The notes under the pieces: generated by a model
Told to the model about the DNA's origin: nothing
Databases searched by the model: none
The model's input: only the letters and a program-made list of their open reading frames with translations
From: Gluconobacter kondonii
GTDB taxonomy: Bacteria; Pseudomonadota; Alphaproteobacteria; Acetobacterales; Acetobacteraceae
Length of the DNA stretch: 64,000 bases
Assembly (NCBI RefSeq): GCF_002723995.1
Contig: NZ_BEWP01000001.1
Span: 372,001-436,000, forward strand
Reading direction: 5' to 3'
Translations under genes and position numbers: made by a program
Shown here: piece after piece, positions 30,033 to 38,636 of the stretch
Numbering within the stretch: the stretch's first letter is position 1
How the letters are laid out: the number at the start of each line of letters is the position of its first letter

Positions 30033-30392
30033 TCAGCGGCAGACGCTCTGCGCCCCGGTTGCCGCGATGTAAGTGCCGGTCAGCGGCTGGAAACAGGCAT
30101 TGCGCGGACAGGAACTCGTGCTGGCCAGACTTTGCGGATACAGCGCCGCGCCAGCCTGCGCCTGTTCCTGAAGCGCTGATCCGCAGAGCGGCGTGTTCAG
30201 CGGCGCGGAGGGGTCATTGAACAGCTTCTTCTTGCCGTCTTCAGGCGCTTCTTCCACCAGACCCGGCGCAAAATCCTGCGGTGGGATCCGGGCCTGCGTC
30301 GCCGGGGCGGCAGGGCGCGCGGGGGCCGTGGGCTGCTCGGCGCAGGCTGCAAGCAGTGGCAGGGCAACGAGACTCAACCAGAACGAACGCAT
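30033..30392 (-). CDS. Small hypothetical lipoprotein
   Basis: The 119-residue protein has a lipoprotein signal (MRSFWLSLVALPLLAAC; lipobox LAAC with Cys at residue 17), then a Pro/Ala-rich linker and a C-terminal half with four further Cys (PLCGSA, SSCPRNACF and the penultimate VCR). These suggest disulfides in the periplasm. GGAG lies 6 nt upstream of the ATG. It lies 36 nt after xseA on the same strand and may share its transcript. No family recognised. Confidence 0.75.
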   Translation of the reverse strand: MRSFWLSLVALPLLAACAEQPTAPARPAAPATQARIPPQDFAPGLVEEAPEDGKKKLFNDPSAPLNTPLCGSALQEQAQAGAALYPQSLASTSSCPRNACFQPLTGTYIAATGAQSVCR

Positions 30393-30428
30393 GCAGACTC
30401 CGGATCGCAGATCAGATGGATGAAAAAA

Positions 30429-31982
30429 TCAAAGCCCAAGATCGCCCTGCGGCGACAGGCTGTCCAGTCTTGCGCCACGATCTCCATCCACGAAAGACAG
30501 AACGACGCGATCGGCAACAGGTCGGGCTTCCGCACTCGTAACAGGCTGTCCGTTCATATCCTGCACGAGCACATAGCCGCGACTGAGAATGGCGCGGGGC
30601 GAGACGGCTTCCAGATGGCTACCCACCCCCTGAAGGCGGGCTTGTTGAAGCCGGATGGCGCTTCTGAGAACGTCCGGCGACAGGCGCTGACGTTCGGTGC
30701 GCAAATGGAAGGTCTGGAGCGACCGCTGCCATGAGGCGTCCAGACCGCCGGACACCATCTGCAAGGCGGCACGCCGACGTTCGATCAGTAACTCGGGGTT
30801 CGGCAGATGGGTAGTGGGGGCGTTCAGGCGAGCTCGGGCACGGCTGACGAGAAGTTCTGGCGCGGGCAGACGCAGGGCCTGCAAACGCGCTTGGCTACGT
30901 CCGATCAGAAGCTCCGGCGACGGCAGATGCATGCCCGGCGCATCAAGCCGATGCCGGACGCGCATGACGAAGGACGGCAATGCCAGATCGAGCCGCTGGC
31001 CGCGATCCTCCAGACGCATTCGAGCGGAATCCAGCAACCCAGGCAGGTCGGGCAGACGGGCGGCGGCCTGATCCAACCGCGCTCGGGCCGTCTGGATGAT
31101 GCGGGTCAGCGCACCTGTCAGACGCGCATTCCGGTGCGCCATGTCCGCGACCATTTCCGAGCGCAGCGGCACGGCCATCTCGGCGGCGGCGGTCGGTGTC
31201 GGCGCGCGACGATCCGAAACAAGGTCAATCAGTGTCGTGTCGGTTTCATGCCCGACTGCGGAAATGATAGGAACGGGACAGACCGCAACGGCGCGAAGGA
31301 CGCGCTCGTCGTTGAACGCCATCAGGTCTTCAAGAGAGCCACCGCCGCGCGCAACGATCAGCACATCCGGAGTGCGCGGACGGCGGACGGACATGCCCTC
31401 GATGGCGGCGGCAATCTGAGCCGCTGCGCCTTCGCCCTGTACCGGAACCGGCCAGAGCAGAACATCGCGTGGAAAGCGGCGGCTGATCGTCGTGATGATA
31501 TCGTGCAACACCGCACCGGAGCGCGATGTAACGACGCCTACGAGAGACGGCAGGAACGGTATGGCCTTCTTGCGCTCGGGGTCGAACAGTCCTTCTTCGA
31601 GCAGTTTGCGGCGCAGGCGCTCGATATTGGCGAGAAGCGCCCCCTCGCCCGCAAACTCCATGCGGTCGATGACGAGCTGATAGCTAGAGCGCTCGCCATA
31701 GGCCGAGACGCGCCCGGTCGCGATGACCTCGTTGCCGTTCTCGGGAGCCATGCCGAGGCGCGAGACACTCCCCCGCCAGATCACACCCGCGATCTTGCCG
31801 CCTTCATCTTTAAGCGACAGGTAGATATGCCCGGACGGATAGCGCTTGAGTTCCGTGATCTCGCCACGTACGCGGACACGTCCGAATCCGCTCTCCAGAG
31901 TGCGTTTGATCGCCCCGGAAATCTCAGAAACCGAATATTGCGGTACATTCCCGCGGATCGACGCGCCATCACTCTCCATCAT
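30429..31982 (-). CDS. xseA: Exodeoxyribonuclease VII large subunit
   Basis: XseA with XseB degrades single-stranded DNA from both ends. The 517-residue protein has an N-terminal OB fold (YSVSEISGAIKRTLE... then VRVRGEITELKRYPSGHIYLSLKDE), a catalytic domain with GVVTSRSGAVLHDI (about 149-162), ARGGGSLEDLMAFNDE (about 211-226) and SAVGHETDTTLIDLVSDRRAPTPTAAAE, then a long helical arm. The arm (about 299-420) is built of about five 19-22-residue repeats of the form R-x-x-x-R-L-x-A...L-P-x-P-E-L-L. The C-terminal swapped barrel element (SRGYVLVQD) is present. It starts with two adjacent ATGs; purD is divergent 66 nt away. xseB is not in the window. Confidence 0.96.
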   Translation of the reverse strand: MMESDGASIRGNVPQYSVSEISGAIKRTLESGFGRVRVRGEITELKRYPSGHIYLSLKDEGGKIAGVIWRGSVSRLGMAPENGNEVIATGRVSAYGERSSYQLVIDRMEFAGEGALLANIERLRRKLLEEGLFDPERKKAIPFLPSLVGVVTSRSGAVLHDIITTISRRFPRDVLLWPVPVQGEGAAAQIAAAIEGMSVRRPRTPDVLIVARGGGSLEDLMAFNDERVLRAVAVCPVPIISAVGHETDTTLIDLVSDRRAPTPTAAAEMAVPLRSEMVADMAHRNARLTGALTRIIQTARARLDQAAARLPDLPGLLDSARMRLEDRGQRLDLALPSFVMRVRHRLDAPGMHLPSPELLIGRSQARLQALRLPAPELLVSRARARLNAPTTHLPNPELLIERRRAALQMVSGGLDASWQRSLQTFHLRTERQRLSPDVLRSAIRLQQARLQGVGSHLEAVSPRAILSRGYVLVQDMNGQPVTSAEARPVADRVVLSFVDGDRGARLDSLSPQGDLGL

Positions 31983-32048
31983 GGCGTCAGTCTATGCTAC
32001 GCACGCCCTCAAACGAAGCCCATGAGTGCAGAATAAAGGATAAGCGGA

Positions 32049-33278
32049 ATGCGCGTTTTGCTGGTCGGTTCCGGAGGGCGCGAACATGCCCTGGCTACAT
32101 GTCTTGCGCGCTCGCCGAGCCTGACCGCTCTTTATGCGGCGCCGGGCAATCCCGGCATGGCGTCCGTTGCAACGCTCGTTCCGCTGAAAGCCGATGACGT
32201 TCCGGGGCTGGTCCGGTTCGCGCAGGAACAGAAGATCGACCTGATTGTCCCCGGCCCGGAAGCACCGCTGGTGGCGGGACTGGCGGATGCCTGTGCCGAA
32301 GCGGGCATTCCCTGTGCTGGCCCGACGAAAGCCGCGGCCCTGCTGGAGGGCAGCAAAGCGTTCACGAAGGACGTGGCCGATGCGGCTGGTATTCCGACCG
32401 CGCGCTGGGAGCGCTTTGAAGACGAGGCTCCGGCCATCGAGTTCGTGCGTCGTCGCGGAGCGCCCATCGTCATCAAGGCGGATGGTCTGGCCGGGGGTAA
32501 GGGCGTCGTCGTAGCACAGAGCGTGGACGAGGCTGAAAACGCCATCCGCACGCTCGGCATGCCTCTCGTGATCGAGGAATGTCTGGTGGGCGAAGAAGTC
32601 TCGCTTTTCGCATTCTGCTCGGACGACAAGGCGGTTCTGATCGGTGCGGCCCGCGATCACAAGCGCCTCGGCGATGGTGATACCGGCCCGAACACGGGCG
32701 GCATGGGGGCGATTTCGCCTCCTCCGGCTTTCGGACGCGAGATGCAGGAAAAGGCGCTCGACATCATGGTGCGCCCGATGCTGGCCGAGATGGTCCGTCG
32801 TGGTACGCCATTCCGGGGAGTGATCTTTGCCGGGTTGATGCTGACGACCGAAGGGCCGAAGCTGATCGAATATAACGTCCGTTTTGGCGACCCCGAAGCA
32901 CAGGCCCTGCTGATCCGCCTGCAATCAGACCTGCTGCCGATCCTTGCCGCATTGGCGCAGGGCAATCTGGAACATGCCGCCGCCGAGTTCTCGGACGAAC
33001 ATTCGATCTCTCTGGTTCTGGCCGCCAACGGCTATCCGGATGCCCCGAAAAAGGGTGGTCGGATCAGCGGAATCGAGCGCGCAGAAGCCGTTCCGGGCGT
33101 TTCGGTTTTCCATGCTGGGACGAAGCTGGCGGATGGCGTTCTGGTTGCGGATGGCGGCCGTGTCCTGACGGTCTGCGCGAAGGCCGAAACCCCGGAAGAC
33201 GCCCGCAAGCTGGCCTATGAAGGGGCATCCGCAATCCAGTGGGACGACAAGATTTTCCGCAACGATATCGGGCTGTAA
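32049..33278 (+). CDS. purD: Phosphoribosylamine-glycine ligase
   Basis: This ATP-grasp enzyme of de novo purine synthesis makes GAR from 5-phosphoribosylamine, glycine and ATP. The 409-residue protein opens MRVLLVGSGGREHALA. It has PGNPGMA near 36-42, the ATP-binding VIKADGLAGGKGVVVA (about 139-154) and the C-terminal ATP-grasp region with NTGGMGA and FNVRFGDPEAQ-like sequence. AAGGA lies 8 nt before the ATG. It is a single gene, divergent from xseA. Confidence 0.97.
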   Translation: MRVLLVGSGGREHALATCLARSPSLTALYAAPGNPGMASVATLVPLKADDVPGLVRFAQEQKIDLIVPGPEAPLVAGLADACAEAGIPCAGPTKAAALLEGSKAFTKDVADAAGIPTARWERFEDEAPAIEFVRRRGAPIVIKADGLAGGKGVVVAQSVDEAENAIRTLGMPLVIEECLVGEEVSLFAFCSDDKAVLIGAARDHKRLGDGDTGPNTGGMGAISPPPAFGREMQEKALDIMVRPMLAEMVRRGTPFRGVIFAGLMLTTEGPKLIEYNVRFGDPEAQALLIRLQSDLLPILAALAQGNLEHAAAEFSDEHSISLVLAANGYPDAPKKGGRISGIERAEAVPGVSVFHAGTKLADGVLVADGGRVLTVCAKAETPEDARKLAYEGASAIQWDDKIFRNDIGL

Positions 33279-33470
33279 CCCATAGACTGTTCCAGAAGAT
33301 CTATTGCGAAACCGACGCCATTTACTCAAAGCTCGCACCTGAAATGGATCAGCAGGCGCTCGGTTCTCGCATTCTCTACGGTCTGCCCCTTCCCTGTCCC
33401 AATATCCTTTTCATCGGCTTCCAGCAGGGCGTCCGCAGGATGCGTTAGAAGGCCTCTGAAAATCGATCCC

Positions 33471-35129
33471 TCACTGCACCCAGACATGCGAAAACAGCAT
33501 GTGGTTCAGGAGGGTCGAATAATAATTCCCCAGCCGTTTTGAAACAAAATCGACCGTTTTCATCTGGATCATCGGAGCACCGGGCATCTGCTGCATGATG
33601 GCATGGCCTGCGTCCTGCCAGATCGGAGCAGCTTTTGACGGGTCTGTCTGGATTTTTGCCTGATCGAACAAAGACTGGATGTGCTGGTCACAGAAGCCGG
33701 TAAAATTCGGGGAGATGGCTGAGTTCGGGTGGTAATTATCGCAGCCGAACAGGTCATCAAGGAAGGTTGAAGCGGAGGGATAGTCCGCGAACCAGTAAGA
33801 CAGCGCGATCTGAACGTGATTGGCGGTATTCTGTTCGTAGGATTCCGCAAGGCCCGCCGTGATAGGACGAAGCTGTGCGTTCAGGCCCACGGCCTGCAGG
33901 GCGTTGCGCAGATAGGTGCCCATCCCGAGTTCCATGGCACGGTTGGGAACAACCAGTGTCACCGAAGCCCCCTCCGCCCCTGCTTCACGAATCAGGCGGC
34001 GTGCGCGTTCCACATCCTGCGGGCAGTCCAGCCCCAGATCCGCGCCGGGAATGCCGTGCGGCACCATCTGGCACAGGGGAACGGAGATCGCGCTACCACC
34101 GAACAGGATCGTCATGGCATGGCGGTTGACAGCCATGCTGACGGCCTGCCGCACCCGCACGTCGGTGAAGGGTTTTTCGTGCGTGTTCATCGCCAGATAA
34201 TACAGACCCAGCAGCGGCTCGATATGGACCTGCGCCGTATATTGCGCGCCGAGTTCGCCCAGACGGTCTCCGGGCTTGGCGTCCAGCATCCAGTCATACC
34301 GGCCCTGCTCGACCGCCGTAACCTGCGCTTCATCCGACAGGCCGAAATCATATTCAATACGATCCACAAATCCGTCCGTCTGGGCCTGCGGATTCCAGAC
34401 GTGGAAATACGGATTGCGCTCCAGAACCATGCCGTGTCCGGGATCGTACTGCGTGATGCGGTACGGCCCGGTTCCAGGAACCGTGGTCCCCCCCATGTCA
34501 TGAGCTGGGGTGGTAGCAGGCACAATCACGGCGTGCGGAAATGCGAGTTTGTAGAGAAATTCGCCGTCGGGTTTTGTCAGATGAAAGACGATCTCGCCCG
34601 TCTCCGGGTGTCCTTCGACGCCGGGAAGCGTGCAGCGGTCAGGCTTGGCCAGACACTCCGCAGCCCCCTCGATACCGCCATAGAAAGATCCAGCAGTCGG
34701 GCCACCGGCACGATAGATCCGGCGGAAAGACGCCACCACGTCTTCGACGCGCACGGGAGACCCATCTGAAAAATGCAGGCCGGAGCGGAGATGCAGCCGC
34801 CATGTCAGGCCATCGGGGCTGATGACCGGCATGGCATCGGCAAGGTCCGGCACCACCTCCAGCCCGGCGGCTCCGCGCGCCAGACGGAACGTCAGGAGCG
34901 GGTCGTACATGTTGACGAACACCTGCATGTACTGCGTGCCGTAATTGATCTGCGGGTCCAGCGTGCCACCCGGACCATCAGCCGTCAGATGCAGTGTGCC
35001 GCCACGATGGGGACTTCCGAGCGTGATGCCGTTCCAGTCCGGCGGGGTCTCGTCCTGTGCACGGGCCTGAAAAGCCCCCAGCCCCAGAAACAGACCAGCC
35101 GCAAGAAGCGTAGCCCCCCGCCGTATCAT
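33471..35129 (-). CDS. ABC transporter substrate-binding protein, family 5 (peptide/nickel type)
   Basis: This 552-residue periplasmic protein has a signal peptide (MIRRGATLLAAGLFLGLGAF, cleavage near ARA-Q) and the SBP_bac_5 signature: GGTLHLTADGPGGTLDPQ near the N-terminus, then the region VYDPLLTF-like YDPLLTF and the family motif around TWRLHLRSGLHFSDGSPVRVEDV (about 128-150). Such proteins bind oligopeptides, dipeptides or similar solutes for Opp/Dpp-type importers. No permease or ATPase gene is next to it. Its ATG directly abuts the stop of the SCO1-like gene, which itself follows polA, so the three may be co-transcribed. Substrate unknown. Confidence 0.85.
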   Translation of the reverse strand: MIRRGATLLAAGLFLGLGAFQARAQDETPPDWNGITLGSPHRGGTLHLTADGPGGTLDPQINYGTQYMQVFVNMYDPLLTFRLARGAAGLEVVPDLADAMPVISPDGLTWRLHLRSGLHFSDGSPVRVEDVVASFRRIYRAGGPTAGSFYGGIEGAAECLAKPDRCTLPGVEGHPETGEIVFHLTKPDGEFLYKLAFPHAVIVPATTPAHDMGGTTVPGTGPYRITQYDPGHGMVLERNPYFHVWNPQAQTDGFVDRIEYDFGLSDEAQVTAVEQGRYDWMLDAKPGDRLGELGAQYTAQVHIEPLLGLYYLAMNTHEKPFTDVRVRQAVSMAVNRHAMTILFGGSAISVPLCQMVPHGIPGADLGLDCPQDVERARRLIREAGAEGASVTLVVPNRAMELGMGTYLRNALQAVGLNAQLRPITAGLAESYEQNTANHVQIALSYWFADYPSASTFLDDLFGCDNYHPNSAISPNFTGFCDQHIQSLFDQAKIQTDPSKAAPIWQDAGHAIMQQMPGAPMIQMKTVDFVSKRLGNYYSTLLNHMLFSHVWVQ

Positions 35130-35738
35130 TCAGCGCTTCGCAAGCTCACGCAGACGCGCGATCAGGGCATCCGCGTTGCCATCTGCCGGGATGGTGCCGG
35201 CATAGCGGGCGTTCGGGTCCATGATGACGATCTGTGGCGCGGGAACGAAATGGTCTCCCTCCTTCTGGAGCGGCGCATGATATTCTTCCGTCATGGCCTT
35301 GATCATGTTCGGAGTGCCGGTGAAAGGCATGACATGGGGCGCGACCGGCAGAACGTATTCCCGAAGCGGATCAGCCTCGTCGAACGGATTGAGGGACACC
35401 GCAAGTGGCGAGACACGGATGCCGTCTTTGCGGAGCGCCACCAGCGCCTGCTCCATGCTCTTTAGGACCGGCTGACACTTATCTTCAGGGCAGTTGGCGT
35501 CGAAGAACCAGACCAGCATCCAAGTATTATGGAAATCGCCTTCGGTGACGGTACTTTCACCCAGCGAGTCCAGACGGAAACTGCCGCCGACCTCATTGCC
35601 GTTGGATTGGACCAGAAGGCCCGGCCCACCATTGGACGCAAAGTGGAAGCCGACATATCCCAGAACGGCCGCCACGGCGAGAACGCCCCAGATGATGCGA
35701 TTGCCGACCCGCTTGCGGCGTTCGTGATTGGTCTGCAT
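35130..35738 (-). CDS. SCO1/SenC-like thioredoxin-fold membrane protein with CX4C motif
   Basis: The 202-residue protein has an N-terminal membrane anchor (about residues 14-30) and a thioredoxin-like domain resembling SCO1/SenC copper chaperones used in cytochrome oxidase CuA assembly. The expected cysteine pair is at C83 and C88 in ANCPEDKCQP, which is CX4C instead of the usual CX3C (CPDVC type). The third copper ligand, His, may be H163 in GDHFVPAPQ. Acetic acid bacteria use ubiquinol oxidases that have no CuA, so the role is unclear: a different copper or thiol role is possible. It starts 13 nt after the polA stop and abuts the solute-binding protein gene. Confidence 0.7.
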   Translation of the reverse strand: MQTNHERRKRVGNRIIWGVLAVAAVLGYVGFHFASNGGPGLLVQSNGNEVGGSFRLDSLGESTVTEGDFHNTWMLVWFFDANCPEDKCQPVLKSMEQALVALRKDGIRVSPLAVSLNPFDEADPLREYVLPVAPHVMPFTGTPNMIKAMTEEYHAPLQKEGDHFVPAPQIVIMDPNARYAGTIPADGNADALIARLRELAKR

Positions 35739-35751
35739 GACCTTCCTGTCT

Positions 35752-38586
35752 TTAATGTGCGTCAGCCCAGCTTGGGCCGATACCGGTTTCTACCTCAAGA
35801 GCCACATCGAGTGTCGCGGCCCCTTCCATTTCCGTACGAACGAATTCCGCCAAGGCCTTTGCGTCCTGCTCTTGGACTTCGAAGAGCAGTTCATCATGCA
35901 CCTGAAGGACCATTTTCGCCTTCAGCCCCGTTTCGGGCAGGCGTCGCGCCAGATGGACCATGGCGCGCTTGATGATGTCCGCAGCCCCGCCCTGAAGCGG
36001 GGCGTTAATAGCCTGACGTTCCGCATACGCACGGCGAGCACCATTCTTCTCGGCAATGCCCGGCACATAGCAGCGACGTCCGAATGGCGTCGTGACATAG
36101 CCGTGCTTTTTCGCCTCTTCCTTGGTCCGCTCCATATAGGCGCGGATGCCGGGATAGCGGGCGAAATAGGCGTCGATATAGGACCGCGCCTCGCCCGGCG
36201 AAATCTGGAGCTGCTGCGCCAGACCGAAGGCCGAAATGCCGTAGATAATGCCGAAATTGATGGCCTTGGCACGACGACGGGTCAGCGGGTCCATGCCTTC
36301 GAGCGGAATACCGAACACTTCGGACGCCGTGCGGGCATGAATGTCCTGCCCCAGACGGAATGCTTCCAGCAGCGGTTCGATCTGTGCCACATGGGCCAGA
36401 AGGCGCAGCTCGATCTGACTGTAATCTGCTGACAGCAGAACACATCCGGGTGCGGCAACGAACGCTTTGCGGATGCGCGCGCCTTCTTCGGTGCGGATGG
36501 GAATATTCTGAAGGTTCGGCTCGTTGGAAGACAGACGGCCCGTCGTGGTGATGGCCATCTGAAAAGACGTGTGAACCCGCTGCGTGTCCTGATCCATCTG
36601 CTGGACCAGCGCATCGGCATAGGTCGATTTCAGCTTGGCCAGTTGGCGCCAGTCCAGAATTTTCCGCGGCAGGTCATGCCCCTGCTCGGCCAACGCCTCC
36701 AGAACGCCGGAATCCGTGCCCCAGCTTCCACTTTTCGTCCGTTTGCCGCCGGGCAGGCCCATTTCATCAAAGAGAATCTCGCCAAGCTGTTTGGGAGAGC
36801 CGACATTGAAGCTCCGCCCCACCTGCTCGTGGATTTCCTGCTCGATGGTGCCCATGCGCTCGGCGAAATCTACGGACATGCGACGCAGTTCGGTGGCGTC
36901 GACCTTGATGCCGACATCTTCCATATCCGTGAGAATCTGGATCAGCGGACGTTCGATTTCTTCATACAGCGCCAGTGCCTGACGGGTCCGTAATTGCGGA
37001 CGCAACACCTGCCACAGACGTAGCGTCACATCCGCGTCTTCGGCGGCGTAATTGGTGGCTGCCTCGATCGCGACCTGCGCGAACGGAATGCGCTTGCGCC
37101 CCGTTCCCGTTACGGAGTCATAAGTGACAGGCGTATGCCCCAGATGCAGTTCGGAAAGTTCGTCCATCCCCTGCCCATGTTCACCAGCGGACTGGGCATA
37201 GGAAATCAACATCGTGTCGTCGATCGGCGTGATCCCAGGAATGCCCGCACCACGAAAGACGGTCAGATCGTATTTCGCGTTCTGGAACACCTTGAGGACG
37301 GACGCATCCTCTAACAGCGGCTTCAGCCGTTCCAGTGCCTCGGTACGGTCCAACTGACGGACGGCCGCTTCCCCGGTCGAATCTTCTTCCAGAAGGTCGC
37401 GGACGGTTTCGTGCAGGAATGGCACATAACAGGCCTTCCCCGGCGCAACTGACAATGACAGCCCGACCATATTGGCCTGACGCGCGTTGAGACTGTCCGT
37501 TTCGGTATCGACGGCCACCACACCTGCGGCCCGCGCATCCGCAATCCAGCGGTCCAGCGCGCCCAGATCCGTGACGGTTTCGTAGGGGCCATAAGGCGCG
37601 TCAGGGATCGTGGCGGCCGCAGCGTCTTCCCGTTCCGCAGCCTTGTCCTCGGGTCGAACGATCTGGCGCGTGAACGGACGCGGCTTTGCGGCCAGACCCA
37701 GCCCCATGCGCTGGATGGTGGAATGGAAACCCATCTCCTCCAGCCAGTCCCGCAGCGTTTCGCGAACCGGCTCGCGGCATCCCAGCTCGCTGATCGGCTG
37801 CGGCATCGGGGCATTGTCGTCCAGCAGCACCAGCTTGCGGGACATGCGCGCGGCCTCGGCATGTTCGATCAGATTGTCGCGCCGCTTGGAGGCCTTCATG
37901 CCGGGAGCTGCCGCGAGGATCTGCTCCAGTGTGCCATATTCGTTGACGAGTTGCGCCGCACCCTTCGGACCAATACCTGGAACGCCGGGCACGTTATCCG
38001 TCGAATCTCCCATCAGCGCCTGCACATCCACGACCTGATCGGGGCGGACGCCGAACTTGGCTTCGACCTCGGCTTCGCGGATCGGCTTCTGCTTCATGGG
38101 GTCCATCAGTTCGACGCCGGGACGCACAAGCTGCATCAGGTCCTTGTCGGACGAGATGATGGTGCAGCACCCGCCTTCCTCCACGACCGCCTTGGCATAG
38201 GCGGCGAGCAGGTCATCCGCCTCCCAGCCCTCAAGCTCGATCGACGGCACATTGAAGGCAGCCGTGGCATCGCGAATCAGACCGAACTGCGGGCGCAGGT
38301 CTTCCGGGGCTTCCGGACGGTGCGCCTTGTACTGCGGATAAATCTCGTTGCGGAACGTCACGCGACCAGCGTCGAAAATCACGGCCAGATGCGTGCCAAC
38401 ATGATCCCGCAGCAGGCGCGTCAGCATGTTCGTAAAGCCATAGACCGCATTGACCGGAACGCCCTGCGGGCTGCTCATCGGCGGCAGGGCGTGGAAGGCG
38501 CGGAAGATGAAACCAGATCCATCGATCAGGACCAGATGGGGCTTTCCCGAATCAGGCTTTTCCAGATCAGGTTTTTCTAACGGCAC
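35752..38586 (-). CDS. polA: DNA polymerase I
   Basis: PolA works in Okazaki fragment maturation and excision repair. The 944-residue protein has all three domains. The 5'-3' exonuclease comes first (VLIDGSGFIFRAFHAL and the helix-hairpin-helix GDSTDNVPGVPGIGPKGA). The 3'-5' exonuclease has an intact ExoI motif, VAVDTETDS, so proofreading is probably retained. The polymerase domain has motif A LSADYSQIELR, motif B RRRAKAINFGIIYG and motif C VLQVHDELLFE. The start is the ATG at 38586; the N-terminus has a short EKPDxEKPDxGKP repeat before the conserved core. SCO1-like and SBP genes follow on the same strand. Confidence 0.98.
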   Translation of the reverse strand: MPLEKPDLEKPDSGKPHLVLIDGSGFIFRAFHALPPMSSPQGVPVNAVYGFTNMLTRLLRDHVGTHLAVIFDAGRVTFRNEIYPQYKAHRPEAPEDLRPQFGLIRDATAAFNVPSIELEGWEADDLLAAYAKAVVEEGGCCTIISSDKDLMQLVRPGVELMDPMKQKPIREAEVEAKFGVRPDQVVDVQALMGDSTDNVPGVPGIGPKGAAQLVNEYGTLEQILAAAPGMKASKRRDNLIEHAEAARMSRKLVLLDDNAPMPQPISELGCREPVRETLRDWLEEMGFHSTIQRMGLGLAAKPRPFTRQIVRPEDKAAEREDAAAATIPDAPYGPYETVTDLGALDRWIADARAAGVVAVDTETDSLNARQANMVGLSLSVAPGKACYVPFLHETVRDLLEEDSTGEAAVRQLDRTEALERLKPLLEDASVLKVFQNAKYDLTVFRGAGIPGITPIDDTMLISYAQSAGEHGQGMDELSELHLGHTPVTYDSVTGTGRKRIPFAQVAIEAATNYAAEDADVTLRLWQVLRPQLRTRQALALYEEIERPLIQILTDMEDVGIKVDATELRRMSVDFAERMGTIEQEIHEQVGRSFNVGSPKQLGEILFDEMGLPGGKRTKSGSWGTDSGVLEALAEQGHDLPRKILDWRQLAKLKSTYADALVQQMDQDTQRVHTSFQMAITTTGRLSSNEPNLQNIPIRTEEGARIRKAFVAAPGCVLLSADYSQIELRLLAHVAQIEPLLEAFRLGQDIHARTASEVFGIPLEGMDPLTRRRAKAINFGIIYGISAFGLAQQLQISPGEARSYIDAYFARYPGIRAYMERTKEEAKKHGYVTTPFGRRCYVPGIAEKNGARRAYAERQAINAPLQGGAADIIKRAMVHLARRLPETGLKAKMVLQVHDELLFEVQEQDAKALAEFVRTEMEGAATLDVALEVETGIGPSWADAH

Positions 38587-38636
38587 GAATGTCTCCCTTC
38601 TCGCCCCGAAGGAGCGGACGTTCTAAAATCTGTGCG

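Noticed and set aside
33239-33448. Small 69-codon frame overlapping the 3' end of purD
   Set aside because: It overlaps purD and has no Shine-Dalgarno, signal or recognisable motif.
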